Numbered from the stretch's first letter, positions 42,583-52,562 are shown. The stretch is DNA of 55,085 nucleotides from Geomonas anaerohicana (GCF_016458305.1 NZ_JAEMHL010000017.1:1-55085), one strand, 5' to 3'. Notes: generated by a model not told the origin, from the sequence alone. Program-made: numbers and translations.

Positions 42583-43752
42583 TTACAGGTAGACGATGTC
42601 GTCGGGGAGGTCGCTCAGCCTGACACCACCCGCCTCGCTTACGGCAAAGGTGTTCTCTATGCCGATGACACCCATGCCCGGGAACACGAACTTGGGCTCT
42701 ATGGCCAACGTCTGCCCGGCCTGAAGTGCTACCTTGAACCCTTGTGCCAGTACCGGGAACTCGTCCAGCTCGAGCCCCACGCCGTGACCGACGAATTTCG
42801 CGTTCTCGCCGGGCGCCCCCATGAAGTGGTCGGAGAGCCCCGCCGCCTGCGCCATCCCGGCAGCCTGAAGGAACAACTCCTCGCATATCGCGCCCGGTTT
42901 CAGATGCTCGGCCAGGTATCCCTGGATGGCCAGCGCGGTCCGGAAGGCATGCTCGAGTTCCGGCGCCAGCTTGCCGATCACGAAGAACCTGGTCATGTCG
43001 ATGATGTAGCCGTTGAAGACGCCGGTGTAGTCGATGAGGATCGGGGCGTCGACGGGGATCAGGGCGGCGGAGGCGCCGTGAGGCGAGGCGCTGGACATCC
43101 CTTTGCCGGTGACCGCGCCGTCGAAGAAGCCGGTGGCGCCGGCGGTGGCTGAGGAAACCGCCAGCCCCTGGAACAGCTCCTGGTTGAAGGCGCGCATGCG
43201 CACGTACCCTTCTCCCCCCGCCTTCCTGAGCCGGTACTCGAACTCGGCGGCGAGATCCACCTCGCGCATCCCCGCCTTCAGGAACCCGGGCACCTCGCGG
43301 AACACGCCGGCCAGCTGCGCGCCGCAGTAGCGGATCTGCTCCAGCTCCCAGGGCGACTTGACCGACCGGATCTCACGGTTTAGGGCCGAGACGTCGACGA
43401 AGTCGCGGCCGGGCAGGAGCTTTTGATAGTAGTTGAGCTGCTGTACCGGAGCCACGTCGAAGGTGAAGCCGATGGTGCGCACCTGTTCCCCGAACTCCCC
43501 GGGGAACTCCTTGCTGGAGGGAAAGGGGCGGGTGTCGTCGATGCAGCTTTCCTGCTGCCCCCGGGTGAAGCTCTTGCGCACCCAAAGGCGCGGCGCTCCC
43601 GTGGCCGGGACCCAGAGCGTCGAGTTCTGGCGGGTACCGGAAAAATAGTAGACGTCGATGGGGTGAATGAAGAGGGCGCCGTCCATCCCTTTGTCCCGTA
43701 GCCCCTCCTGCAGCCTCGAGATACGCTGTTGTGATTCCTGCCTGGTTAGCAT
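42583..43752 (-). CDS. M24-family peptidase (Xaa-Pro aminopeptidase/dipeptidase type)
   Basis: A 389-residue metallopeptidase of the pita-bread fold. Metal ligands are visible in order: Asp in ILIDYTGV, Asp in YIIDMTRFF, His in GHGVGLELDEFP, Glu in LAIEPKFVFPG and Glu in GIENTFAV. The N-terminal 150 residues are the usual creatinase-like domain. It should remove N-terminal residues before proline or split X-Pro dipeptides in the cytoplasm. The start ATG follows GGGAGGACCG, 24 bases after the PAS kinase stop, so it may be read with the kinase. Confidence 0.88.
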   Translation of the reverse strand: MLTRQESQQRISRLQEGLRDKGMDGALFIHPIDVYYFSGTRQNSTLWVPATGAPRLWVRKSFTRGQQESCIDDTRPFPSSKEFPGEFGEQVRTIGFTFDVAPVQQLNYYQKLLPGRDFVDVSALNREIRSVKSPWELEQIRYCGAQLAGVFREVPGFLKAGMREVDLAAEFEYRLRKAGGEGYVRMRAFNQELFQGLAVSSATAGATGFFDGAVTGKGMSSASPHGASAALIPVDAPILIDYTGVFNGYIIDMTRFFVIGKLAPELEHAFRTALAIQGYLAEHLKPGAICEELFLQAAGMAQAAGLSDHFMGAPGENAKFVGHGVGLELDEFPVLAQGFKVALQAGQTLAIEPKFVFPGMGVIGIENTFAVSEAGGVRLSDLPDDIVYL

Positions 43753-43776
43753 CGGTCCTCCCTGGTGAGCCGGCCT

Positions 43777-45366
43777 CTAGCCGAGCGTAAAGAAAAAAGT
43801 GGCGCCACTGTCGGGCTCGGACTCGGCCCAGATGTGCCCCCCGTGGCGCTGGATGATGCGCTGCACGCTGGCCAGGCCGATGCCGGTCCCCTTGAAATCG
43901 TCGCAGTCGTGCAGGCGCTGGAACGGCGTGAACAGGGCGGCGGCCCGGCTCATGTCGAACCCGGCGCCGTTGTCCCGCACGAAAAACGCATCCCGCCCCT
44001 GGTGCCGCACCGTGCCGAATTCCAGCCTGGTCTCCTCCTTCTTGGCGGAATACTTCCAGGCGTTGCCCAACAGGTTGTCGAGCACCACCCGCAGCAACTG
44101 GGGATCCGCGTCGGCCACAACGCCGGGTTGGACCACGCACTCCGCGCGGCGCTGCGGATCGGAAAGCCTGAGTTCGGCGAGGATCTCCTGGGCGAGCCCG
44201 CTCACGTCCACCAGTTCCCGGTTCAGGGACACCGTGTAGCGGCGCGAGAAGTTGAGCAGGGTGTCGATCAGGTGGTTCATCTTGATGCTGCCGTTGATGA
44301 TCTCCTGCACGTAGTCCCGGCACTGCGCTTCCAGCTGCTGGCCGTAAAGCTCCATGATCACCTGGGCGAAGCCGTAGATGGCGGTGAGGGGGCGCCGCAG
44401 GTCGTGGGAGACCGTGTAGTTGAAGGCCTCGAGCTCCTCGTTGGCGGTCTCGAGTTCGAGGGCGCGCGCCGAGAGATGGGTATGGAGCACCTCGATCTCC
44501 TCGGCGGCCTGCTTGCGGCGGGTGACATCGGAGATCATGGCGAAGGAGCCCTGGAATACGCCGACGGCGTCGTGGATGGGCATGGCCGAGACGCTGGCCC
44601 AGACCCTGGTGCCGTCCTTGCGCACCAGGATGGTTTCGTAGTGTTCTGAGACGCCCTTCTCGCGGCTTTTCTGGCGGGCGGCGGTGTCCTCGTGCAGCGC
44701 CTTGTCCACGAACTCCAGGAAGGGGCGCCCCAGCAACTCGACCACCTCGTATCCCAGCATCTCGGCGAACTGACGGTTCAGGTAGGAAAGGCAGCCGATG
44801 CGGTCTGCGGCGACGATGGCTTCCTGCGAGGTCTCTACGATCATGCGGAAGCGGGCCTCGCTCTCCTTGAGCGCCTTCTCGGCCGCCTTCCACTCGGTCA
44901 CGTCGATCATGACCGCCAGCGAGCGGGAGATGGCGCCTTGCGCGTCCCGCTCTGCAGCGGCGCTCAAGAGGACGTCGATCACCGCGCCGTTTTTCTTGAC
45001 CAGCTGGTACTCTACGTTGCGGCAATAGCCGACGCGGAAAAACTCCGGCAGCACCGTTTCCACGGCGTAGCGCTGCGAGGCGGGGGTAAGGAAATCGATG
45101 GAAGGACGCCCCAGCACCTCCTCGCGGGAGTAGCCCAGCACCTCGGTCCAGTAGTTGCTGACCCCGAGCAGCAGGCCGTTGCGATCGATGGAATGCAGCA
45201 TGACCGGCGTGTCGCTGTAGAGGCAGCGGGAGCAGCGCGGCGCCTGGTCCTGCCCATCCAGGGCCTCTTGCTGCTCTTTCACTATCCGGCGCAGCGCGGC
45301 ATTTTCAGCCTGCAGTCTGGCCACCTCGGCCTGGAGATCGCCTGCGGTTGTCACTTCGTCTTTCAT
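43777..45366 (-). CDS. Soluble PAS-PAS sensor histidine kinase
   Basis: A 529-residue kinase without membrane helices. A short N-terminal coiled coil (LQAEVARLQAENAALRRIV) is followed by two PAS units (about 50-165 and 170-295; the second has a typical PAC end). HisKA has the His in NYTVSHDLRRPLTAIYGFAQ, and the ATPase domain has LLGNAWKYSAKKEE, DNGAGFDMSRA and GTGIGLASV. The form resembles phytochrome-type output kinases. No response regulator is beside it. Upstream is a consensus TTGACA -35 box; downstream the M24 gene follows closely. Confidence 0.9.
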   Translation of the reverse strand: MKDEVTTAGDLQAEVARLQAENAALRRIVKEQQEALDGQDQAPRCSRCLYSDTPVMLHSIDRNGLLLGVSNYWTEVLGYSREEVLGRPSIDFLTPASQRYAVETVLPEFFRVGYCRNVEYQLVKKNGAVIDVLLSAAAERDAQGAISRSLAVMIDVTEWKAAEKALKESEARFRMIVETSQEAIVAADRIGCLSYLNRQFAEMLGYEVVELLGRPFLEFVDKALHEDTAARQKSREKGVSEHYETILVRKDGTRVWASVSAMPIHDAVGVFQGSFAMISDVTRRKQAAEEIEVLHTHLSARALELETANEELEAFNYTVSHDLRRPLTAIYGFAQVIMELYGQQLEAQCRDYVQEIINGSIKMNHLIDTLLNFSRRYTVSLNRELVDVSGLAQEILAELRLSDPQRRAECVVQPGVVADADPQLLRVVLDNLLGNAWKYSAKKEETRLEFGTVRHQGRDAFFVRDNGAGFDMSRAAALFTPFQRLHDCDDFKGTGIGLASVQRIIQRHGGHIWAESEPDSGATFFFTLG

Positions 45367-45405
45367 AACAACTCCGGCACTGGAAATAAGGTTGGGGTGT
45401 GGATT

Positions 45406-45434
45406 TGTTTACGCTTTGTCGAGCAAACTGTCAA
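45406..45434 (-). promoter_or_regulatory. Candidate promoter of the PAS kinase gene
   Basis: On the minus strand perfect TTGACA (45429-45434) is 17 bases from the poor -10 box TAAACA (45406-45411). Confidence 0.45.
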
Positions 45435-45577
45435 CTGAATTCACCTTGCAAAATCACGAGAATTGGTCAGGCAACCTGGCGATTCCAATGGGAATGTTGC
45501 CCGCCTCGCTCTTTTTGTAAACAAAGGGGCGATGGAGTCTTTATTTCCGGAAAAAAGTCTGCTAAGGTTACCCCTGC

Positions 45578-45593
45578 TTTACGTGCACGTAAA
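45578..45593. promoter_or_regulatory. Perfect 16-bp palindrome, candidate operator
   Basis: TTTACGTGCACGTAAA is fully self-complementary and lies 18 bases before the thioesterase start, just ahead of its ribosome site. A dimeric repressor bound here would block transcription. The regulator is not identifiable from the window. Confidence 0.55.
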
Positions 45594-45611
45594 CCAGTAA
45601 GGAGAAAGACA

Positions 45612-46094
45612 GTGTCCAATTCAACCGTACTGAAAGCTTGTGAAAAGACCGAAATCGATCTGAGCGGGGAGCCGGACTGGGTCCCGTTCGACGCACCGGC
45701 CCTGGTGGGAGACTCCCTGCGTTTCGTCTCGGGCGATTCCCGCGGCGACCGCTTCCGGGCCCGCTACTACCGGGATGCGGAGCAGCACCTGCACGCCCGT
45801 TTCTGGCTTGGTCCCGAGGCGGAGGGGCCTCCGGGACATGCCCACGGCGGTGCCGTGGCGGCCATCATGGACGAGGCACTGGGGCTTGCCGCCTGGGCGG
45901 CCGGTTACCCCATCGTGGTGGGCAACCTCAACGTGAGTTTCCGCAACATGCTGCCGCTTCGGAAGGTGGTGACCGTGGAAAGCAGGGTCGTTTCCGTGGA
46001 AGGAAGGAAGATCATGGTGCACGGCCGCATCTTCCGCGGCGACAAAACCTTCGCCGAGGCACAATGTTTGTGCATCACCATCCCCGGTAAGTAA
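45612..46094 (+). CDS. Hotdog-fold thioesterase (PaaI-like)
   Basis: A 160-residue protein with the acyl-CoA thioesterase signature GHAHGGAVAAIMDEALGLAAWA and the later VGNLNVSFRNMLPL. It likely hydrolyses an acyl-CoA, substrate unknown. The start is GTG at 45612 with AAGGAG eight bases before. The frame is open further upstream, but that part crosses the palindrome and has no ribosome site. The gene stands alone, facing away from the PAS kinase. Confidence 0.85.
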   Translation: MSNSTVLKACEKTEIDLSGEPDWVPFDAPALVGDSLRFVSGDSRGDRFRARYYRDAEQHLHARFWLGPEAEGPPGHAHGGAVAAIMDEALGLAAWAAGYPIVVGNLNVSFRNMLPLRKVVTVESRVVSVEGRKIMVHGRIFRGDKTFAEAQCLCITIPGK

Positions 46095-46268
46095 GCTGAT
46101 CACTGCGGCGGCGCCAGCGCCGCCGCACAAATTCCCTCCGAAGTTATTTCCCGCTCCCTCTACCGCTGACGGCCATTGCCCTGTCTCTGCCACGCCTGCC
46201 AGGTCTCCAACGCCTTTCCCCATGGTGCGTCCTTCGTTTTTCGCACAGTCGACGTTCCAATCTCCCAT

Positions 46269-46294
46269 TAAATTTCCACGCTAATTGCCGATAA
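46269..46294 (+). promoter_or_regulatory. FliA (sigma-28) promoter of the 1095-residue MCP
   Basis: TAAA (46269-46272) is 14 bases from a perfect GCCGATAA (46287-46294). The usual spacing is 15. The start would be near 46302. The rest of the 288-base gap (46095-46382) shows nothing further. Confidence 0.65.
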
Positions 46295-46382
46295 ATTGAT
46301 ACAGCACACATTCTGGTCCGGTGAACTGTGTCAGCAGTAACGCGTGATACTGTAGATCCAAGGGCTGCAAAGGGAGAACAGC

Positions 46383-49300
46383 ATGAAAATCAAAAGGTTT
46401 AAAGACTGGAGCATTGCCGCAAAGGTATTAAGTATCTCAATGGCCACCGTCGTTATCATAGCGGCAGTGAACTTCCTGTACCTGCTGCCGGCCATGCAAG
46501 ACAGGATCCTCGCTGAAAGAGAGGACACGTTGAAGGCGGTAGTCGACCTCCCCATCGAACTGATCGCTGAATACGACCAGAGGGTCCAAAAGGGAGAATT
46601 CACCCCTGAAGAAGCGAAGAAACGCGCCATGGAGCGCATAAGGAACATGCGCTACGCAGGCAGCGAATACTTCTGGATCAACGACCTGAACGCGGTCATG
46701 CTCATGCACCCCCTCAAACCGGAGTTGAACGGCAAGGACCAGAGCGCCACCAAGGACCCGACCGGTAAGCAGCTCTTCGCCGAGATGGCCAACGTCGCCA
46801 GGAACCAGGGTGGCGGCGTGGTAGAATACCGCTGGCCCAAGCCAGGCTCTACCGTACCGGTGGCGAAACTCTCCTACGTGAAGCTGTACAAGCCCTGGGG
46901 CTGGGTGGTCGGGACCGGCCTGTACATGGATGACCTGCACCAGGTGATCGCAGCGATGCGCTGGAAGATGGGGGCCATCACCCTGGCCATCGCGGCGGCG
47001 GTGCTGCTGCTGGGATACCTGGTGGCGCAGCGGATCAGCAGGAACATCAACAGGCTGATCAAGGTCGCCGACGAGTTGGCCGTGGGCAACGTCGACATCG
47101 TGATCGAAAGCGACTCCCGCGACGAGGCCGGCAACCTCGCCCATGCCTTCGGCAAGATGGTGGACAACATCTCGGAAGCCGCCAGGGCAGCGGAGAAGGT
47201 GGCTGCCGGAGACCTGTCGGTGCAACTGCAGCCCAAGTCGGACAAGGACGTCCTGGCCATCAACCTGAACGTTACCATCGCCGCGGTCCAGGCCATGGCC
47301 GCCGACGCCAACCTGCTTGCCAAAGCCGCCATGGAGGGAAGGCTCACCGAGCGCGCCGACGCGACCCGGCACCAAGGCGAGTACCGCAGGACCATCGAGG
47401 GGGTCAACGCCATCATCGCGCGCCTGGTCGGGCTCCTGGACGCCATGCCGGCGCCGGCCATGATCGTGGACCGCGACTTCAGTGTCATGTACATGAACGA
47501 GCTCGGCGCCAAGGTAGGAGGCAAGACCCAGGCCCAGGTCGTCGGCACCAAGTGCTACGACCACTTCAAGACCAGCGACTGCGGCAGCACCAACTGTGCC
47601 TGCGGCAGGGCTATGCAGACCGGCGCCATGGCAAGCTCGGAAACCGACGCGCATCCCTCCGCGGGGCTCGACCTCGACATCGCCTATACCGGCATCCCCA
47701 TCCACGACGACGGCGGCCGAGTGATCGGGGCCTTCGAGGTGGTGACCGACCAGACCGCGGTCAAACAGGCGGCCCGGCTGGCGCAGAAGGTCAGCAACTA
47801 CCAGGAACAGGAGACCAAAAAACTGGTGCACGGCCTGGACAAACTCGCCAAGGGGCAGGTCGATTTCTCCATCACCACGGCGGAAGCCGACAAGGACACC
47901 ACCGAGGCGAAGCAGATCTTCGACGCACTCGCCACGGCGGTCAACGGCTGTGTCGAGGTGATCAAGACCCTGAGCGGCGACACTGCGCACCTGGCGCAGG
48001 CTGCGCTGGAAGGTAGGCTCACTTCCCGCGCCGAAACCCAGAAGCACCAGGGGGCCTACCGGGACATCGTGCAGGGGGTGAACGACACGCTCTCCACCAT
48101 GGTCGGCTTCATGGACAACATGCCCGCTCCCGCCATGATCATCGACAACGACTTCACCGTCCTGTACATGAACCAGCTGGGTGCCAAGGTCGGCGGCAAG
48201 AGCCAGGCCCAGGTCATCGGCACCAAGTGCTACGACCACTTCAAGACCAGCGACTGCAGGACGGCCAACTGCGCCTGTGCCCAGGCCATCACCTCCGGTC
48301 TCGAGGCGACCCGGGAGACCGACGCCCACCCCTCGGCCGGGCTCGACCTGGACATCAGCTACACCGGCGTTCCGGTCAAGGACAAGGAAGGCAAGGTAAT
48401 CGGCGCCTTCGAGGTGGTCACCGACCTGACCTCGGTGAAGACGGCGGCGCGCCAGGCCAAGAAGATCGCCGACTACCAGGAACGCGAGACCCAAAAGCTC
48501 GTCGAGGGACTGGGAAGGCTCGCTCTGGGCGACGTCAACATCACCCTCAGCACCGAGCCCGCCGACAGCGACACCACCGAGGTGAAGCACACCTTCGACA
48601 CGCTGGCCCAGGCGGTGAACAGTTCCGCCCAGGCCAACCGCAACATCTCGGAGGTCGCCCAGAAGATCGCGGCCGGGGACCTGACCCTGAAACTCGTGGA
48701 GCGCTCCCCCGAAGACCAGCTCATGATCGCGCTGAAGGCGATGCTGGCCAAACTGAACGAGGTGGTGACCGACGTCAAGGGAGCCGCCGACAACGTCGCG
48801 TCGGGAAGCCAGGAACTCTCATCCAGTTCCGAGCAGATGTCGCAGGGGGCCAGCGAACAGGCGGCCGCCGCCGAGGAGGTCTCCTCCTCCATGGAAGAGA
48901 TGACCTCGAACATCAGGCAGAACGCGGACAACGCCCTGCAGACGGAGAAAATTGCCTCCAAGTCCGCCCGGGACGCCAAGGAAGGTGGCGAAGCCGTTTC
49001 CCACACCGTTTCGGCAATGAAGGAGATTGCCGGCAAGATCTCCATTATCGAAGAGATCGCGCGCCAGACCAACCTGCTGGCCTTGAACGCCGCCATCGAG
49101 GCGGCTCGCGCCGGCGAGCACGGCAAGGGATTCGCGGTGGTAGCAAGTGAAGTGCGAAAACTCGCTGAGCGCAGCCAGCGGGCGGCGGCCGAGATATCCC
49201 AACTCTCCTCAAGCAGCGTCGAAATCGCGGAACGTGCCGGCAGCATGCTGAACCAGATGGTCCCCGACATCCAGAGGACGGCGGAACTGGTGATGGAAAT

Positions 49301-49670
49301 CTCTGCCGCCTGCCGCGAGCAGGACACCGGCGCGGAACAGATCAACAAGGCGATCCAGCAGCTCGACCAGGTCATCCAGCAGAATGCCTCGGCAGCCGAG
49401 GAGATGTCCTCGACCGCGGAAGAACTCTCCAGCCAGGCGGAACAGTTGCAGGGATCCATCACCTTCTTCAAGGTGGAGGGCGCCAACGCACCGCCCACGC
49501 TGCACGGAATGAAGCATGAGCCGCCACAGCATAAGTCCAAGCCCGTGACGCGCAAAAAGGCCCTCACACAGTCCGTGCCACGGGTGCCGGTTCAGACCAA
49601 GCGCTCAGCCGTGGCAAGCGGACTGGCATTGGAGATGGAGCAGGACGACTCAGACTTCGAGAAATTCTAA
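46383..49670 (+). CDS. Large methyl-accepting chemotaxis protein with two tandem cysteine-patterned PAS units
   Basis: A 1095-residue receptor. Membrane helix about 13-35; periplasmic single-Cache sensor (about 40-190, [16 protein letters not shown] and [15 protein letters not shown]); second helix about 195-217; HAMP to 272; further HAMP-like coils; PAS unit 1 (about 350-460); coil; PAS unit 2 (about 575-690); coil; then the signalling domain with tip [20 protein letters not shown] near residue 895. Each PAS has the same cysteine pattern, C-x8-C-x4-C-x-C (C391, C400, C405, C407 and C616, C625, C630, C632), 225 residues apart, suited to a metal, Fe-S or redox sensor. The units arose by duplication, and part of the DNA is still identical. 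GGGAG precedes the ATG. The gene has a FliA promoter and a strong terminator. Confidence 0.93.
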   Translation: MKIKRFKDWSIAAKVLSISMATVVIIAAVNFLYLLPAMQDRILAEREDTLKAVVDLPIELIAEYDQRVQKGEFTPEEAKKRAMERIRNMRYAGSEYFWINDLNAVMLMHPLKPELNGKDQSATKDPTGKQLFAEMANVARNQGGGVVEYRWPKPGSTVPVAKLSYVKLYKPWGWVVGTGLYMDDLHQVIAAMRWKMGAITLAIAAAVLLLGYLVAQRISRNINRLIKVADELAVGNVDIVIESDSRDEAGNLAHAFGKMVDNISEAARAAEKVAAGDLSVQLQPKSDKDVLAINLNVTIAAVQAMAADANLLAKAAMEGRLTERADATRHQGEYRRTIEGVNAIIARLVGLLDAMPAPAMIVDRDFSVMYMNELGAKVGGKTQAQVVGTKCYDHFKTSDCGSTNCACGRAMQTGAMASSETDAHPSAGLDLDIAYTGIPIHDDGGRVIGAFEVVTDQTAVKQAARLAQKVSNYQEQETKKLVHGLDKLAKGQVDFSITTAEADKDTTEAKQIFDALATAVNGCVEVIKTLSGDTAHLAQAALEGRLTSRAETQKHQGAYRDIVQGVNDTLSTMVGFMDNMPAPAMIIDNDFTVLYMNQLGAKVGGKSQAQVIGTKCYDHFKTSDCRTANCACAQAITSGLEATRETDAHPSAGLDLDISYTGVPVKDKEGKVIGAFEVVTDLTSVKTAARQAKKIADYQERETQKLVEGLGRLALGDVNITLSTEPADSDTTEVKHTFDTLAQAVNSSAQANRNISEVAQKIAAGDLTLKLVERSPEDQLMIALKAMLAKLNEVVTDVKGAADNVASGSQELSSSSEQMSQGASEQAAAAEEVSSSMEEMTSNIRQNADNALQTEKIASKSARDAKEGGEAVSHTVSAMKEIAGKISIIEEIARQTNLLALNAAIEAARAGEHGKGFAVVASEVRKLAERSQRAAAEISQLSSSSVEIAERAGSMLNQMVPDIQRTAELVMEISAACREQDTGAEQINKAIQQLDQVIQQNASAAEEMSSTAEELSSQAEQLQGSITFFKVEGANAPPTLHGMKHEPPQHKSKPVTRKKALTQSVPRVPVQTKRSAVASGLALEMEQDDSDFEKF

Positions 49671-49687
49671 CCATGATCCTGCAACGA

Positions 49688-49726
49688 AAAGGCAGCACCG
49701 GCACAACCGGTGCTGCCTTTTTTTTT
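49688..49726 (+). terminator. Strong terminator after the large MCP
   Basis: AAAGGCAGCACCGG (49688-49701) pairs with CCGGTGCTGCCTTT (49707-49720), followed by nine T. Confidence 0.93.
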
Positions 49727-49823
49727 GAAAGTTTTGCTTCAGTAAAGACGTCCGGCGCCGATAACTGAAACTGTTGCTCGAAACTCGGAAAGGAAGCCCG
49801 CGGTTCCGGGGCCGTCACTATTC

Positions 49824-50141
49824 ATGGAAAAGACCCCCTTCGTAGTGCTGCTGTTCGTCGCCATAACAGCCCTTTTCATGTCGAATCCCGGAGTCCGCAC
49901 GGCAGGCCGGCAAGACCGCCGCGAAATCTCCAACTACCAGTACTCACAATTGCACGCCGCTATGCAGCGCTACCCCGAGATCGCCGACAAGGCACTCAAG
50001 GAACTGACAGGAGAGCGGGTCAACCTGTCTCAGTACAACAAGATCATGCAGACAGTGGACCTCATCAAGCTCAGGGACGCACGGCATATGACGGCACACA
50101 ACGGCGCAGTCCTGCCAATCAAAGCATCAGCTAAAAATTAA
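49824..50141 (+). CDS. Small secreted or membrane-anchored protein, unknown
   Basis: A 105-residue protein. Residues 5-20 are hydrophobic (FVVLLFVAITALFMS), a signal or anchor, then a charged helical body (AAMQRYPEIADKALKELTGERVNLSQYNKIMQTVDLIKLRDA). No family is recognised. There is no good ribosome site. Upstream at 49757-49764 stands a perfect GCCGATAA, the -10 box of FliA promoters, though no good -35 box is at the right distance. It may be a motility-linked gene. Confidence 0.55.
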   Translation: MEKTPFVVLLFVAITALFMSNPGVRTAGRQDRREISNYQYSQLHAAMQRYPEIADKALKELTGERVNLSQYNKIMQTVDLIKLRDARHMTAHNGAVLPIKASAKN

Positions 50142-50153
50142 AGTGATTTTTTA

Positions 50154-50182
50154 TTGATTATTTTTAATTGTCTCGGTATTAT
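50154..50182 (+). promoter_or_regulatory. Predicted promoter of the SH3 protein gene
   Basis: TTGATT (50154-50159) and TATTAT (50177-50182) are 17 bases apart. The leader would be about 100 bases; I see no known riboswitch in it. Confidence 0.6.
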
Positions 50183-50289
50183 TTCCACGCTGGATCTAAA
50201 GCCGAAACTCCTGGGGCTACTTCCGCGTCGCCTCCCCGTAACTTTCAGTCTCGACCAAGTGGTCGCATTACTCATAAAAAGGAGACACC

Positions 50290-50766
50290 ATGAGCAAAAA
50301 GATCCGCAACATCATTCTCGCAGCAGCGGCTGTCGCAGCATTTGCCGTTCCGGCCCTGGCCGAAAGCACCAACTGTATGGTAACCGCCCCCGAGATCCGC
50401 TTACGCAAGAGCGCCAGTAAAAAGGCTAAGGTGGTCGCGGTCCTCAAGAAGGACGCCAGGGTCACCGCCGAGAGCTGCTCGGGCGGCTGGGTGAAAGTCT
50501 CCTCCGCCGACGGCAAGCTCAACGGCTACGTGGGTGGTTGGGCGCTCGCGTCCTCCGCTCCGGTCATGGTCGCCTCGACCGAACCGGTGCCCATCCCCTC
50601 CAGCGCCGCACCGGCGGCAGAAGCTGCCAAAGAGGTGCCCAGTAACGAAAAGCTCGCCATGCAGATCACCGACCTGCGTCTCAAGGTGCTCAACGTCGAG
50701 CGCGACGTGGCCATGATGCGCAAGGACATCCGCAAGATCAAGGTGGCGATGAAACACAAGAAATAA
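50290..50766 (+). CDS. Secreted bacterial SH3-domain protein
   Basis: A 158-residue protein with a clear signal peptide (NIILAAAAVAAFAVPALA, cut after Ala-Leu-Ala near residue 24). A bacterial SH3 domain follows (about 28-88; IRLRKSASKKAKVVAVLKKD, GGWVKVSSADGKLNGYVGGWAL), then a Pro/Ala linker, and a coiled-coil end (MQITDLRLKVLNVERDVAMMRKDIRKI). Such domains often bind peptidoglycan. GGAG precedes the ATG. A GGGGACC/GGTCCCC hairpin after the stop (50774-50798) lacks a T run. Confidence 0.85.
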   Translation: MSKKIRNIILAAAAVAAFAVPALAESTNCMVTAPEIRLRKSASKKAKVVAVLKKDARVTAESCSGGWVKVSSADGKLNGYVGGWALASSAPVMVASTEPVPIPSSAAPAAEAAKEVPSNEKLAMQITDLRLKVLNVERDVAMMRKDIRKIKVAMKHKK

Positions 50767-50848
50767 TCCCCGGTGGGGACCGGCAACGGTCCCCTACCTT
50801 CCCTTCCGCTGTCCCCCCCGCCTCAGCCTTCTTTCACCACCGCGCCTC

Positions 50849-50875
50849 TAAAGCTTGCCGGTCCTCAACCGATAA
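50849..50875 (+). promoter_or_regulatory. FliA (sigma-28) promoter of the 544-residue MCP
   Basis: TAAA (50849-50852), 15 bases, then ACCGATAA (50868-50875): one mismatch from consensus and exact spacing. The start is about 35 bases before the gene. Confidence 0.75.
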
Positions 50876-50911
50876 GGTGCCAGACCCCACACGGCTACAT
50901 AGGAGCGCACG

Positions 50912-52546
50912 ATGAAAGGCTTCACCTCGGTAAAATTGTCCACCAAGTTCTTCGGGGCCATGATGGTCCTCAACCTCTTCACCACGGCGGCCTTCACGCT
51001 GCACACCTACTACAGTGAAAAGAAAGAGATTCTGGGGGACGTGGACCGCGAACTGCGCACCTGCGTCGAGGGAGCACGTCTCGCCGCCGACCCCTATCAC
51101 GCCCGGATTGCCACCGTCACCCCAAGCCAGGCCGAGTTCGACGCCCTGAGCGACCGCCTCACCGCCTGGGCCAACGCCTCCGGATTCAACTACATCTACA
51201 CCATGGTGCAAAAGGACGGAAAGATCGTCTTCTCGTCGTCCAGCTACACCAAGGAGGAAAAGGCGACCGGGAAACAGAGCAAGCTGCTCGATCCCTACGA
51301 AGACGCGAGCCAGGGTCTCAAGGCCGCCTTCCAGGACCAGAAGCTGCATTACGACCAGTACTCCGACAAGTGGGGGACCTTCCGCTCCATTTTTCTGCCG
51401 GTGCGCGCCGGTGACGGCACCCTCTACGTGATCGGCGCCGACATCTCGATGCGCCATATCGACGGCGTGCTGCGGGGGCTACTGGTGAACTGCCTGTTGA
51501 TCGCGCTCCTGGTGTTCGTGGTGGGGGGCGCGGTGATGCTGGTACTGGTGAGGTCGGTGCAGCGCACCATCGGCGAACTGGCGCGCGGGGTCAACCTGAT
51601 TGCCCAGGGCGAGTTGAAGGCCCGCATCGAACACGAGGGGAGCGACGAACTGGGCCTGCTCGCCTCGGATATGAACCGGATGGCGGAGCACCTCAAGGGG
51701 GTGGTGGCGCAGGTGAGGAGTTCGGCGGAAGAGGTCTCCCAGGCGTCCGGGCGCCTCAACGAGACGGCACTGCAGATGGCCGACGGCGCTGACCAAGTCT
51801 CGGGACAGGTGGGGTCGGTGGCCGCGGCAGGCGAGGAGATGGCGGCCACTTCCTCCGAGATCGCCCTCAACTGCGCCGGCGCGGCCAACCTGGCCCGGCG
51901 GGCCAACGCCACCGCGTCGACCGGCGCCGCCGTCGTCGACGGGGCCATCGGCGCCATGCACCTGATCGCGGAGCGGGTCCGGGATTCGGCGCAGACGGTG
52001 GGGGGCCTGGGAACCCGTTCCGAGCAGATCGGCGCCATTCTCGGCACCATCGAGGACATAGCCGACCAGACCAACCTGCTGGCGCTGAACGCCGCCATCG
52101 AGGCGGCCCGCGCCGGTGAGCAGGGGCGCGGCTTCGCGGTGGTCGCCGACGAGGTGCGGGCGCTGGCGGAGCGGACCACCAAGGCGACCAAGGAGATCGA
52201 AGGGATGATCAAGCTGATCCAGCAGGAGACCCGCAGCGCCGTGGATGCCATGGAAGCCGGGGTGGACGAGGTGGAGCGGGGGACCATCGAGGCGGGGAAA
52301 TCCCAGCAGGCGCTGCGCGAGATCATGGAATGCATTGCGGAGGTAACCATGCAGATCAACCAGGTGGCCACCGCGGCGGAGCAGCAAACAGCGACCACCC
52401 GGGAGATCTCCGGCAACATGCAGCAGATCAGCTTCGTGGTGCAGCAAACGACACGGGCGGCGCACGATTCAGCCGACGCGGCAACCGTCTTGAGCCAGAA
52501 CGCGGCCCAGCTCCAGGCCAGGGTGGGCCAGTTCAGCATCGACTGA
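50912..52546 (+). CDS. Methyl-accepting chemotaxis protein, 544 residues
   Basis: Membrane helix about 13-31, periplasmic Cache-like sensor about 35-185 ([50 protein letters not shown]), second helix about 190-213, HAMP ([23 protein letters not shown]), then the signalling domain with tip [36 protein letters not shown]. This tip and the repeat length differ from those of the other two MCPs, so it may belong to a different receptor class and array. There is no C-terminal CheR-binding pentapeptide. A good FliA promoter lies upstream. Confidence 0.93.
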   Translation: MKGFTSVKLSTKFFGAMMVLNLFTTAAFTLHTYYSEKKEILGDVDRELRTCVEGARLAADPYHARIATVTPSQAEFDALSDRLTAWANASGFNYIYTMVQKDGKIVFSSSSYTKEEKATGKQSKLLDPYEDASQGLKAAFQDQKLHYDQYSDKWGTFRSIFLPVRAGDGTLYVIGADISMRHIDGVLRGLLVNCLLIALLVFVVGGAVMLVLVRSVQRTIGELARGVNLIAQGELKARIEHEGSDELGLLASDMNRMAEHLKGVVAQVRSSAEEVSQASGRLNETALQMADGADQVSGQVGSVAAAGEEMAATSSEIALNCAGAANLARRANATASTGAAVVDGAIGAMHLIAERVRDSAQTVGGLGTRSEQIGAILGTIEDIADQTNLLALNAAIEAARAGEQGRGFAVVADEVRALAERTTKATKEIEGMIKLIQQETRSAVDAMEAGVDEVERGTIEAGKSQQALREIMECIAEVTMQINQVATAAEQQTATTREISGNMQQISFVVQQTTRAAHDSADAATVLSQNAAQLQARVGQFSID

Positions 52547-52562
52547 AAAGCAAGGTAGGGAA

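Noticed and set aside
46437..48590. 717-codon minus-strand frame opposite the large MCP
   Set aside because: Shadow frame; its repeats only mirror the PAS duplication of the real gene.
50183..50289. Riboswitch in the ~100-base leader of the SH3 gene
   Set aside because: Compared by eye with the cyclic-dinucleotide (GEMM) riboswitches common in Geobacter; the conserved core is not present.
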